From Antedon mediterranea (lineage: Eukaryota > Echinodermata > Crinoidea > Comatulida > Antedonidae): a stretch of 64,000 nt of DNA. Position numbers and translations under genes: made by a program. Below the pieces are notes generated by a model. The model had not been told where the DNA came from, did no database searches, and was given only the letters and a program-made list of their open reading frames with translations. Positions 53,951 to 64,000 of the stretch are shown one piece after another (position 1 is the stretch's first letter; every line of letters begins with the position of its first letter). The stretch is taken from NCBI RefSeq assembly GCF_964355755.1, contig NC_092675.1, positions 5,740,312 to 5,804,311 of the forward strand, given 5' to 3'.

Positions 53951-54890
53951 CAATCATGAAACCATTAATCATCTCTACAAACTATTTATTTAATATACAC
54001 TACTTACTATATTCTAGAGATACTAAAGTAGAAACAATTGTGTATCTCTTCCAACAGCTACAAGACAAAAATATATTATTATTATAAATATCAATACAAA
54101 TTGTGATCAAAACATCCACAATATTTGTAACAATGACAGGTGCGAAAGGGAACTGCGCTGACCTACGTCACTACTACTAGGACTACTGGAGTAAGCCTAG
54201 ACAACATGCTATTGTAAGAAGAACGAGTCATTGTTTCTTCTCTTTAAGAATTTATACAACTAAAAATTAAGCTAGAGTTAATATAATATAAGCCAGGTGC
54301 AAAAGGGAACTAGCGCCGTTTAGTCCTACTAAAAACAGCAAGTATTCTTGTACAGGCTAGGCCTAGGTACACTATGAATGTAGCAGACATATTTGTTCGT
54401 ATTTACCGGGACCGTATTTAACATACACATGGCCATACACGATTGTCGTGCTGCTACGAAAGCCATCGGGCTGAAAAACGTCACGACGTTTGCCGGCCGT
54501 CTCTGAAAGTCTGACATCCTTCCGTATATCTATAGTAGGCTAGGGTATCGTTAGTAAGTAGCAATTACAAAACAACTACAAATCAAACAATCCACATAAT
54601 TTCTTACCTATTTCTTATAGTATATCAATTCTCAACAAACTTGAGTTTGTTATTTATTTATTTAATCGTTGAAGTTCGACGATATAAAATGGTATTTGTA
54701 ACAATATTATCAGAGAGCGACTCTTAAAAACCAACATGGAGTTTACCAACGACATACCACAACACAACACGTTGTCGAATTTTCTCGAAATTCGGTTCAC
54801 CTACAGTATGGCATGCAATCCTCGCCAAAATTACCAATATTTAACGAATAACGAAAATTAGTTTTCACGTCAGACCTATTATATGTATTC
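53951..54890 (-). promoter_or_regulatory. Candidate promoter and first-exon region of the Helentron
   Basis: This is the only non-repetitive stretch upstream of the array. On the minus strand it has two good 5' splice sites: ATAG/GTAAGA (complement at 54602-54607) and GTAAGT (complement at 54002-54007). A related ~17-nt word, CAGGTGCRAAAGGGAACT, occurs at about 54139 and 54293. No protein-coding exon is recognisable. A start of transcription here would read through the array toward the gene. Confidence 0.35.
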
Positions 54891-54905
54891 TACGTGTATA
54901 TTATT

Positions 54906-56109
54906 GGTTATCCGCACTTGGCGGATAACCTCTTGTTATTGTCAGGATCTTTTTTTTTTTTTTTTTTCGATATTCTTCTTTCTTTCCACGAATTTTGTTC
55001 GCAGCGTATCTCTAATTCTAGCCAACATAAGATTCTATAACTTTGTCATAAGATTGACCTGTAGCTCTAGATGTGCAAGAAACTTTTTTTTTCGAATTTC
55101 GAGTCGCGCAGCGTAAGTTACGCGCGATTTTATGAATTTCATTGATTGATCATAGAATAAAAACTAAAAATTGTTTTATATTGAAACTTTGTGAAAATTT
55201 AAGTGATATCATGCGCAAACTTTCTATGGATTAAAAATGGCAGGTTTCACAAAAAGTTACGTGCGCACGCGCGTTTGAAATTTCAAAATGCGAAAAATAA
55301 ATTTCTAATCAACTTTCTACGCGTTTCATGTCATTTTGAGCATTTCAAAAATTCCCACGCGTGCGCAATTTTTTTACGCGCGCGTGCACACGTAGCGCAA
55401 AAACATCCTTTTTTTGCTTGATTTTTGTTTTTTCAGCCTTTTCTAGTAAATTTATCAATTTTAAATCAATTTCGACTTAAAATCACGTCATACGAGCACG
55501 TAGAATTAAACAATTTGCGCCCATTTTTGATGAAAAATTTCAAAAATTCGTGAAAATTATGCCTTTCTTTAAAAAAGCATAGATTCTAAACTCCGTGGTG
55601 AACATTTTTAAAATTTCAGATTCTGGAAGTAAATGAGTTGCAGATATCAAATCATGCATTGACATGGCTAACCGGACATTTTGACGTCATCGTATGGCCA
55701 CTCGAATATAAAATATAGGATTTTTGTCACTTTCTCATAGCTCATCACATTTAATAGAGCGCATCTGCACTTATCCGTATTCCATTTCCCCCCATTTTGT
55801 TATATTGTCTAGGCCAATCAATTATCTTTCGCACAATCTACCATTTTTTAAATTGTGATGACGTCATCATGTCCAAAAGCGTCAATAACTTGGGTCCCTT
55901 ATTTTCACCTATTCTGCACTGTATGTAGTACGTATACAGAATACAGTGTATACCGTATATACTTTGACGTGACGCAAAATAGAGAGCGCACTAACATTTT
56001 TTCAATGGCATAATCGTTTTTCTGCGCGCAATATTCCAACGTATGACGTGCACGTGGCGTTTGCGCTGCGGATAACCTAACTCGTCCGTAGTGACGAGTT
56101 CAAATCTAG
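54906..56109 (+). mobile_element. Helentron-like element, subfamily A2, copy R1
   Basis: 5' hairpin GGTTATCCGC-ACTTG-GCGGATAACC (54906-54930), CTCTTGTTATTGTCAGGATC and a T-run. The 3' end has GCGGATAACC, then TAACTCGTC, CGTAGT loop, GACGAGTT, CAAAT and CTAG (56106-56109), then T. The ~1.2-kb interior is non-coding, with ACGCGCGCGTGC-type words and GTGATGACGTCATCATG. Confidence 0.75.
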
Positions 56110-57262
56110 TATTTATTTCTTTCTTTCCACACTTCTCTCCCATTTTTTGTGGGCAGCGTATCTCTAATTCTAGCCAACATAAGATTGTATAACTTTGTCA
56201 TAAGATTGCCCTGTAGCTGTAGATGTGCAAGAAACTTTTTTTTTCAAATTTCGAGTCGCGCAGCGTAAGTTACGCGCGATTTTACGAATTTCAATGATTG
56301 ATCATAGATTAAAAACTAAAATTCATTTTGTATTGAAACTTGGTGAACATTTAAGTCATATAATGCGCAAACTTTCTATGGACTAAAAATGGCATGTTTT
56401 GGAAAAAGTTACGCGCGCACGCGCGTTTAAAACTTCAAAATGCGAAAAATCAATATCTGATCAACTTTCTACGCGTTTCATGTCATTTTGAGCATTTGAA
56501 AAATTCCCACGCTTGCGCAATTTTTTTACGCGCACGTGCGCACGTAGCGCAAAAACATCATTTTTTTGCTTGATTTTTGTTTTTCCTGTCTTTTTTAGAA
56601 AATTTACCAACTTTCAAACAATTTCGACTTAAAATCACGTCATACGAGCACGTAGAATTAAACAATTTACGCACATTTTTGATGAAAAAGTTCAAAAATT
56701 AGTCAAAATTATGCCTTTTTTTAAACAGTCATAAATTCTAAACTACGTGGTGAACTTTTTTGTAATTATATATTCTGGTAGTAGATGAGTTGCAGATATC
56801 AAATCATGCATCAATATGGCTAACCGGACATTGTGACGTCATCATATGGCCACTCGAATATAAAATATAGGATTTTTGTCTCTTTCCTCGTAGCTCGTCA
56901 CATTTAATATAGCGCATCTCCACTTATTTGTATTCCATTTCCCCCCATTTTTTTATGTTGTCTAGGTCTATCAATTATCTTTCGCACGATTCACCATTTT
57001 AAAAATTGTGATAACGTCATCATGTTCAAAAGCGTCAATAACTTTGGTCACTTATTTTCACCTATTCTGCACTGTATGTAGTACGTATACAGTATATAGT
57101 GTATACCGTATATACTCAGACGTGACGAAAAATAAAGAGCACGCTGAAATTGTTTCAATTACTTAATCGTTTTTCTGCGCGCAATATTTTAACGTACGAC
57201 GTGCACGTGGCCTTTGCGCTGCGGATAACCTAACTCGTCCGTAGTGACGAGTTCAAATCTAG
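56110..57262 (+). mobile_element. Helentron-like element, subfamily A2, copy R2 (no 5' hairpin)
   Basis: Starts TATTTATTTCTTTCTTTCC right after the preceding CTAG, without a terminal hairpin, and ends GCGGATAACC, stem-loop, CTAG at 57259-57262. It is very similar to copy R3, as if the two arose together by tandem duplication of a 1.15-kb unit. Confidence 0.7.
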
Positions 57263-58415
57263 TATTTATTTGTTTCCTTCCACCCTTCTCCCCCATTTTT
57301 TGTGCGCAGCGTATCTCTAATTCTGGCCAACATATGATTGTATAACTTTGTCAAAAGATTGCCCTGTAGCTGTAGATGTGCAAGAAACTCTTTTTTTCAA
57401 ATTTCGAGTCGCGCAGCGTAAGTTACGCGCGATTTTATGAATTTCAATGATTGATCATAGAATAAAAACTAAAAGTCGTTTTGTATTGAAACTTGGTGAA
57501 CATTTAAGTCATATAATGCGCAAACTTTCTATGGATTAAAAATGGCATGTTTCATAAAAAGTTACGCGCGCACGCGTATTTAAAATTTCAAAATGCGAAA
57601 AATCAATATCTAATCAACTTTCTACGCGTTTCATGTCATTTTGAGCATTTCAAAAATTCCCACGCGTGCGCAATTGTTTTACGCGCACGTGCGCACGTAG
57701 CGCAAAAACATCATTTTTTCTATTGATTTTTGTTTTTCTTTTCTTTTTTAGAAAATTTACCAGCTTTCAAACAATTTCGACTTAAAATCACGTCATACGA
57801 GCACGTAGAATTAAACAATTTACGCGCATTTTTAATGAAAAAGTTCAAAAATTTGTCAAAATTATGTCTTTTTTTAAACAGTCATAGATTCTAAACTACG
57901 TGGTGAACTTTTTTATAATTACATATTATGGTAGTAGATGAGTTGCAGATATCAAATAATGCATCAATATGGCTAACCGGACATTCTGACGTCATCGTAT
58001 GGCCACTCGAATATAAAATATAGGATTTTTGTCTCTTTCCTCGTAGCTCGTCACATTTAATATAGCGCATCTCCACTTATTTGTATTCCATTTCCCCCCA
58101 TTTTTTTATGTTGTCTAGGTCTATCAATTACCTTTCGCACGATTTACCATTTTCAAAATTGTAATGACGTCATCATGTTCAAAAGCGTCAATAACTTTGG
58201 TCACTTATTTTCACCTATTCTGCACTGTATGTAGTACGTATACAGTATATAGCGTATACCGTATATACTCAGACGTGACGAAAAATAGAGAGCACACTGA
58301 AATTGTTTCAATGACTTAATCGTTTTTCTGCGCGCAATATTTTAATGTATGACGTGCACGTGGCCTTTGCGCTGCGGATAACCTAACTCGTCCGTAGTGA
58401 CGAGTTCAAATCTAG
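57263..58415 (+). mobile_element. Helentron-like element, subfamily A2, copy R3 (no 5' hairpin)
   Basis: Begins TATTTATTTGTTTCCTTCC, exactly the junction style of copy R2, and is 1153 nt like it. Ends GCGGATAACC, stem-loop, CTAG at 58412-58415. Non-coding. Confidence 0.7.
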
Positions 58416-58474
58416 TTAGACGTTGCGTTTTCGCGGATAACCTAACTCGTCCGCAGTGACGAGTTCAAATCTAG
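58416..58474 (+). mobile_element. Solo 3' end (59 nt) of a Helentron-like element
   Basis: TAGACGTTGCGTTTTCGCGG, ATAACC, stem-loop with CGCAGT loop, CAAAT and CTAG at 58471-58474. It is only the last ~57 nt of an element sitting between two complete 3'/5' boundaries. The loop differs by one base from its neighbours (CGCAGT rather than CGTAGT). Confidence 0.7.
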
Positions 58475-58476
58475 TT

Positions 58477-59694
58477 GGTTATCCGCACTTGGCGGATAAC
58501 CCCTTGTTATTGTCAGGATCTTTTTTTTTTTTTTTTTTTTTTTTCTATGTTATTCTTCTTTCTTTCCCCGAATTTTGTTCGCAGCACATCTCTATCTTGT
58601 GGCCAACATAAGATTGTATAACTTTGTCATAAGGTTGACCTATAGCTGTAGATGTGCAGCCAAGCTTTTGGACGATTTTGGAGTTGCGCAGCGTAAGTTA
58701 CGCGCGATTTTATGAATTTCAATGATTGATCATAGAATAAAAACTAAAAGTTGTTTTGTATTGAAACTTTGTGAAAATTTAAGTGAGATCATGCGCAAAC
58801 TTTCTATGGATTAAAAATGGCATGTTTCACAAAAAGTTACGCGCGCACGCGCGTTTGAAATTTCAAAATGCGAAAAATCAATTTCTAATCAACTTTCTAT
58901 GCGTTTCATGTCATTTTGAGCATTTCAAAAATTCCCACACGTGCGCAATTTTTTTACGCGCGCGTGCGCACGTAGCGCAAAAACATCTTTTTTTTGCTTG
59001 ATTTTTGTTTTTTCAGCCTTTTCTAGTACATTTACCAATTTTCAATCAATTTCGACTTAAAATCACGTCATACGAGCACGTAGAATTGAACAATTTGCGC
59101 GCGTTTTTGAAGAAAAAGTTCAAAAATTCGTCAAAATTATGCCTTTTTTAAAACAGTCATAGATTCTAAACTCCGAGGTGAAAATATTTAAAATTTCAGA
59201 TTCTGGAAGTAGATGAGTTGTTTTTCTCGAATCATGCATTGATATGGCTAACCAGACATTGTGACGTCATCGTATGGCCACCCGAATATAAAATATAGGA
59301 TTTTTTTCTCTTTCGTCATAGCTCGTCAATTTAATAGAGCGCATCTCTACTTATCCTTATTCCATTTCACTCAATTTTTTTATATTGTCTAGATCAATCA
59401 ATTACCTTTCGCATGATCCACCATTTTAAAAATTGTGATGACGTCATCATATTCAAATGCGTCAATAACTTTGGTCACTTATTTTCACCTATTCTGCACT
59501 GTATGTAGTACGTATACAGTATATAGTGTTATACCGTATATACTTAGACGCGACGCAACATAGAGAGCGCACTAACATTTTTCAATGCCATAATCGTTTT
59601 ATTTTTTTGCGCGCACTATTCTAACGTATGACGTGCACGTGGCTTTTGCACTGCGGATAACCTAACTCGTCCGTAGTGACGAGTTCAAATCTAG
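58477..59694 (+). mobile_element. Helentron-like element, subfamily A2, copy R4
   Basis: 5' hairpin GGTTATCCGC-ACTTG-GCGGATAACC right after TT, CCTTGTTATTGTCAGGATC and a T-run; 3' GCGGATAACC, stem-loop, CTAG at 59691-59694. The last ~530 nt are nearly identical to the last ~530 nt of copy R6, including GATATGGCTAACCAGACATT and TAGTGTTATACCG, which points to recent duplication or conversion. Confidence 0.75.
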
Positions 59695-60910
59695 TTTTTT
59701 TTTTCTTTATTCTTCTTTCTTTCCACGAATTTTGTTCGCAGCGTATCTCTAATTCTAGCCAACATATGATTCTATATTCTTTGTTATAAGATTGGCCTGT
59801 AGATGTAGATGTGCATGACATTTTTTTTTTCGAATTTCGAGTCGCGCAGCGTAAGTTACGCGCGATTTTATGAATTTCAATGATTGATCTTTGAATAAAA
59901 ACTAAAAGTCATTTTGTATTGCGCGATTTTATGAATTTCAATGATTGATCTTTGAATAAAAACTAAAAGTCATTTTGTATTGAAACTTGGTGAAAATTTA
60001 AGTCATAATATTCTCCAACTTTCTATGGATTAAAAATTGCATGTTTGACAGAAAATTATGCGCGCCCGCGCGTTTAAAATTTCAAAATGCGTAAAATCAA
60101 TTTCTAATCAACTTTCTACGCGTTTCAGGTCATTTTGAGCATTTCAAAAATTCCCACGCGTGCGCAATTTTTTTACGCGCGCGTGCGCATTTAGCGCAAA
60201 AACATATTTTTTTTGCTTAATTTTTGTTTTTTCAGCCTTTTCTAGTAAATTTACCAATTTTCAATGGATTTTGACTTAAAATCACGTCATACGAGCACGT
60301 AGAATTGAACAATTTGCGCGCGTTTTTGATGAAAAGTTCAAAAATTTGTGAAAATTATGCCTTTTTTTAAAAAGTCATAGATTCTAAACTACGTGGTGAA
60401 CTTTTTTTAAATTACATATTGTGGAAGTAGATGAGTTGTAGATATCGAATCATGCATCAATATAGCTAACTGTACATTGTGACGTCATCGTATGGCCACT
60501 CAAATATAAAATATAGGATTTTTTTCTCTTTCGTATAGCTCATCACATTTAATAGAGCGCATCTCCACTTATCCGTATTCCATTGCCCTCCATTTCTTTA
60601 TATTGTCTAAGTCAATCAATTATCTTTCGCATGATTCATTAGTTTAAAAATTGTGATGACGTCATCATGTCCAAAAGCGTCAATAACTTTGGTCACTAAC
60701 TTTCACCTATTCTGCACTGTATGTAGTACGTATAGAGTATAATATAGTGTATACCGTATATACTTAGACGTGACGCAAAATAGAGAGAAAACTAAAATTG
60801 TTTCAATGGCATCATCGTTTATCTGCGCGCAATATTCTAACGTACGACGTGCACGTGGATTTTGCGCTGCGGATAACCTAACTCGTCCGTAGTGACGAGT
60901 TCAAATCTAG
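59695..60910 (+). mobile_element. Helentron-like element, subfamily A2, copy R5 (no 5' hairpin)
   Basis: Starts TTTTTTTTTCTTTATTCTTC. It contains an internal exact tandem duplication of about 60 nt (59861-59920 and 59921-59980; GCGCGATTTTATGAATTTCA ...). Ends GCGGATAACC, stem-loop, CTAG at 60907-60910, followed by TT and the next hairpin. Confidence 0.7.
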
Positions 60911-60912
60911 TT

Positions 60913-62120
60913 GGTTATCCGCTCTTGGCGGATAACCTCTTGTTATTGTCAGGATCTTTTTTTTTTTTTTCTATGTTATTCTTCTTTCTTTCCCAAAATT
61001 TTGTGTCACGTGTATCTCAAATTCTGATCAACATTACATCGTATAACTTTGTCAGAAGATTAACCTCTATGTGTAGAAGTGCAGGACAGCTCGTTTTTTT
61101 ACTTTAGAGTCGCGCAGCGTAAGCTACGCGCGATTTTATGAATTTCGCGTATTTAACATAGACTAAAAAGCAAAAGTCATTTTGTAATGACACTTGGTGA
61201 ACATTTAAGTCATATCAAGGGCAAACTTTCTATGGATTAAAAATGGCATGTTTGACATAAAGTTACGCGCGCACGCGCGTTTAAAATTTCAAATTGCGAA
61301 AAATTCATTTCTAATCAACTTTCTACGCGTTTCAGGTCATTTTGAGCATTTCAAAAATTCCCAGGCGTGCGCATATTTTTTACGCGCGCGTGCGCACGTA
61401 GTGCAAAAACGTCTTTTTTTTGCTTGATTTTTGTTTTTTCAGCCTTTTCTAGTACATTTACCAATTTTCAATCAATTTCGACTTAAAATCACGTCATACG
61501 AGCACGTAGAATTGAACAATTTGCGCGCGTTTTTGATGAAAAAGTTCAAAAATTTGTGAAAATTATGCCTTTTTTTAAAAAGTCATAGATTCTAAACTCC
61601 GAGGTGAAAATATTTAAAATTTCAGATTCTGGAAGTAGATGAGTTGTTTTTCTCGAATCATGCATTGATATGGCTAACCAGACATTGTGACGTCATCGTA
61701 TGGCCACCCGAATATAAAATATAGGATTTTTTTCTCTTTCGTCATAGCTCGTCAATTTAATAGAGCGCATCTCTACTTATCCTTATTCCATTTCACTCAA
61801 TTTTTTTATATTGTCTAGATCAATCAATTACCTTTCGCATGATCCACCATTTTAAAAATTGTGATGACGTCATCATGTTCAAATGCGTCAATAACTTTGG
61901 TCTCTTATTTTCACCTATTCTGCACTGTATGTAGTACGTATACAGTATATAGTGTTATACCGTATATACTTAGACGCGACGCAACATAGAGAGCGCACTA
62001 ACATTTTTCAATGCCATAATCGTTTTATTTTTTTGCGCGCACTATTCTAACGTATGACGTGCACGTGGCTTTTGCGCTGCGGATAACCTAACTCGTCCGT
62101 AGTGACGAGTTCAAATCTAG
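60913..62120 (+). mobile_element. Helentron-like element, subfamily A2, copy R6
   Basis: 5' hairpin GGTTATCCGC-TCTTG-GCGGATAACC at 60913-60937; 3' GCGGATAACC, stem-loop, CTAG at 62117-62120. It shares its 3' half with copy R4 almost base for base, while the 5' half is more distant, so it may be a mosaic. Confidence 0.75.
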
Positions 62121-62122
62121 TT

Positions 62123-63322
62123 AGGCTATCGCTCTCTGTAGAGCGATAGCCTATTGTTATTGTCAAAGATTTCATTTTTTCTGCTCATTTTTTGTGCGCA
62201 GCAGATCTCTAAATTGGCAATAGCTGTTATGTTGTAACTTGGCCAGCAGATGCACGTATATATGTAGTTGTGCAACAAACTTTGGTTTAATGAAAATATG
62301 GTCGCGTAGCGTAACTACGCGCGATTTTCTGAAATTCTTAGATTGACTATAACTTGAAAACCAATAGCTATTTTTAAATACCACTTGACACACGTATGCT
62401 TCATGTCAAGGGTCATCTTCCTGTATCATCAGCAACATTTTGAACATTGGTCAAATCGCGCGTACGCGCGCTTTGAAAGTTAAAAATGCTCAAAATCAAT
62501 TTCTAATCAACTTTCTACACGTTTCAGGACATTTTAAGCATTTCACATTTTTCAAAAAAAATTGCGTTGCGCGCGCGCTTTTGCGCACTTCGCTCGTACG
62601 CAGCCTAGAAAGCCCGTTTTTGCGCTTGATTATTGTTTTTCATAGTTTTATGATATATTTCTTTCATATTTGATGAATTATGAATGCAAAATAATGACAC
62701 ACGTGCACGTCAAACTTTAAAAATCGTGCGCTTGAAAATTGGTAATTTTATGCTAATTTGTGTAAAAATATGCCTATTTTGAATCGATTATAGCTCTCCA
62801 GGATGTCTGGTGACCCCCAATTTTTTTAACTTAATATGTAAGCAGATATGTTGTAGATATGAATTCATGCAAAATGTTTACCTCTGGGATGTTGTGACGT
62901 CATCGTATGGCCACACAAATGTAAAATATAGGGATTTTGTCTCTTTCGACACAGTTCGTGACATTCAATAGAGCGCATACCGCGTAAACGTTATCAATTT
63001 TCTTCCAGTTTTCAATATTCTATTACTAAAACAATTCCTCTTTAGACTTATGAACTTTTTTTTTTTATTTGAAAAGGTTATCATTTTCAAACAATTGAAT
63101 AAACGTGAGTGGTGTAAAATAAAAAATAACCGTCAACTAAACCGTTTACAATGCTAATACCGTCAACTGTTGACACTTATTAAACGATTTTGATGTATTC
63201 CAGCTGTTCGTTACAATCGTTGTAGTGCAGCCTATTGTAGACTAAGCATAATAAATAACATGTGCGTGTTACGATGCGTTGGGCGATAGCCTAACTCGTC
63301 AAAGTGACGAGTTCAAATCTAG
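62123..63322 (+). mobile_element. Helentron-like element, subfamily B, copy R7
   Basis: 5' hairpin AGGCTATCGCTC-TCTGTA-GAGCGATAGCCT (62123-62152), then ATTGTTATTGTC. The 3' subterminal decamer is GCGATAGCCT, the exact inverse of this subfamily's own start, followed by AACTCGTCA-AAG-TGACGAGTT, CAAAT and CTAG (63319-63322). The interior differs strongly from A1/A2 but keeps GTTGTGACGTCATCGTATGG and ACACGTGCACGTCAAAC. Non-coding. Confidence 0.75.
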
Positions 63323-63324
63323 TT

Positions 63325-64000
63325 AGGCTATCGCTCTCTGTAGAGCGATAGCCTATTGTTATTGTCACAAATTTCATTTTTTCTGCTCAATTTTTGTGCG
63401 CAGCAGATCTCAAAAACGGCGGTAGCAGTTATGTTGTAACTTGGCCAGCAGATGCACGTATATATGTAGTTGTGCAACAAACTTTGGTTTAATGAAAATA
63501 TGGTCGCGTAGCGTAACTACGCGCGATTTTCTGAAATTCTTAGATTGACTATAACTTGAAAACCAATAGCTATTTTTAAATACCACTTGACACACGTATG
63601 CTTCATGTCAAGGGTCATCTTCCTGTATCATCAGCAAAATTTTGAACATTGGTCAAATCGCGCGTACGCGCGCTTTGAAAGTTAAAAATGCTCAAAATCA
63701 ATTTCTAATCAACTTTCTACACGTTTCAGGACATTTTAAGCATTTCACATTTTTCAAAAAAATTTGCGTTGCGCGCGCGCTATTGCGCACTTCGCTCGTA
63801 CGCAGCCTAGAAAGCCCGTTTTTGCGCTTGATTATTGTTTTTCATAGTTTTATGATATATTTCTTTCATATTTGATGAATTATGAATTGAAATTAATGAC
63901 ACACGTGCACGTCAAACTTTAAAAATCGTGCGCTTGAAAATTGGTAATTTTATGCAAATTTGTGTAAAAATATGCCTATTTTGAATCGATTATAGCTCTC
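63325..64000 (+). mobile_element. Helentron-like element, subfamily B, copy R8 (cut by window end)
   Basis: Same hairpin as copy R7 (63325-63354) and nearly identical sequence through the end of the window (GAAAATATGGTCGCGTAGCG, CATGTCAAGGGTCATCTTCC). It shows the array continues to the right. Confidence 0.75.

Larger units (their letters stand above)
37135..54890 (-). mobile_element. Putative autonomous Helentron with flanking internal tandem arrays
   Basis: The stretch between the two Helentron-like arrays is read as one minus-strand element. It carries the 3113-codon Rep/helicase gene, a 3' tandem repeat (37690-38860), a 5' untranslated 90-bp repeat and a 12-unit array. I could not identify its exact ends. 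In particular, I did not find the AACTCGTC stem-loop plus CTAG of the small elements in the expected orientation, so it is not shown to be their direct partner. The limits given are where family sequence stops on each side. Confidence 0.5.

Noticed and set aside
54329-54517. 62-codon minus-strand frame upstream of the array as a Helentron first coding exon
   Set aside because: The splice phase and continuity with the 3113-codon frame cannot be shown and no domain is visible.
55203-63875. Similar 60-77 codon frames recurring in the right-hand array (for example near 55203, 58783, 62440, 63642)
   Set aside because: They recur only because the elements are repeated. They are short, not maintained in all copies, start at different points and show no domain.

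Overview
This window looks like nuclear DNA of an invertebrate animal. It is AT-rich, its host genes encode membrane proteins with immunoglobulin (Ig) folds and splice-acceptor-like leaders, and most of the rest is animal-type transposable elements (L1/Tx1-like and other LINEs, Helitron/Helentron elements, palindromic DNA elements). A marine deuterostome such as an echinoderm is my guess from the Ig family and element mix; nothing here proves it. I saw no rRNA, tRNA or CRISPR array, though I could not search systematically for tRNAs.

Region 1 (1-28,500) is a cluster of Ig-superfamily genes. Three paralogues on the + strand (A 3940-4986, B 9355-10455, C 21435-26280) share one design: signal peptide, two Ig-like domains, stalk, one transmembrane helix, short tail. 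The part of each visible here is uninterrupted by introns and lies just after a splice-acceptor-like AG. A fourth, more distant gene (D, 15350-14160, minus strand) has three Ig-like domains. Repeated 5'-flank blocks, including one orphan with no gene and one shredded exon fragment, show tandem duplication followed by decay. Gene C is broken twice: by a one-base frameshift, and by a 3.85-kb palindromic element inserted between its Ig domains and its membrane anchor. LINE fragments, 24-40 bp palindromes flanked by apparent 9-bp target duplications, and other short repeats fill the gaps.

Region 2 (28,534-37,130 and 54,906-64,000) is built of head-to-tail non-coding elements of about 1.2-1.6 kb. 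I read them as non-autonomous Helentron/Helitron2-like elements. Each complete copy starts with a palindrome at the very 5' end, ends in a conserved stem-loop plus CTAG, and sits between T residues. The first ~10 nt reappear inverted just inside the 3' stem-loop and covary with it between subfamilies.

Region 3 (~37,135-54,890, minus strand) interrupts that array with a putative autonomous Helentron. It has one uninterrupted 3113-codon reading frame encoding PHD finger, C76/USP-like protease, OTU, basic repeats, zinc-binding segment, Rep (HUH), Pif1-type helicase and a C-terminal endonuclease-like domain. Upstream in its transcription direction lie a 4-copy 90-bp repeat and a 12-copy array of ~345-bp units. 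Every unit has consensus-like splice sites bounding the same 32-40 nt segment, so the array may be a leader made of repeated mini-exons.
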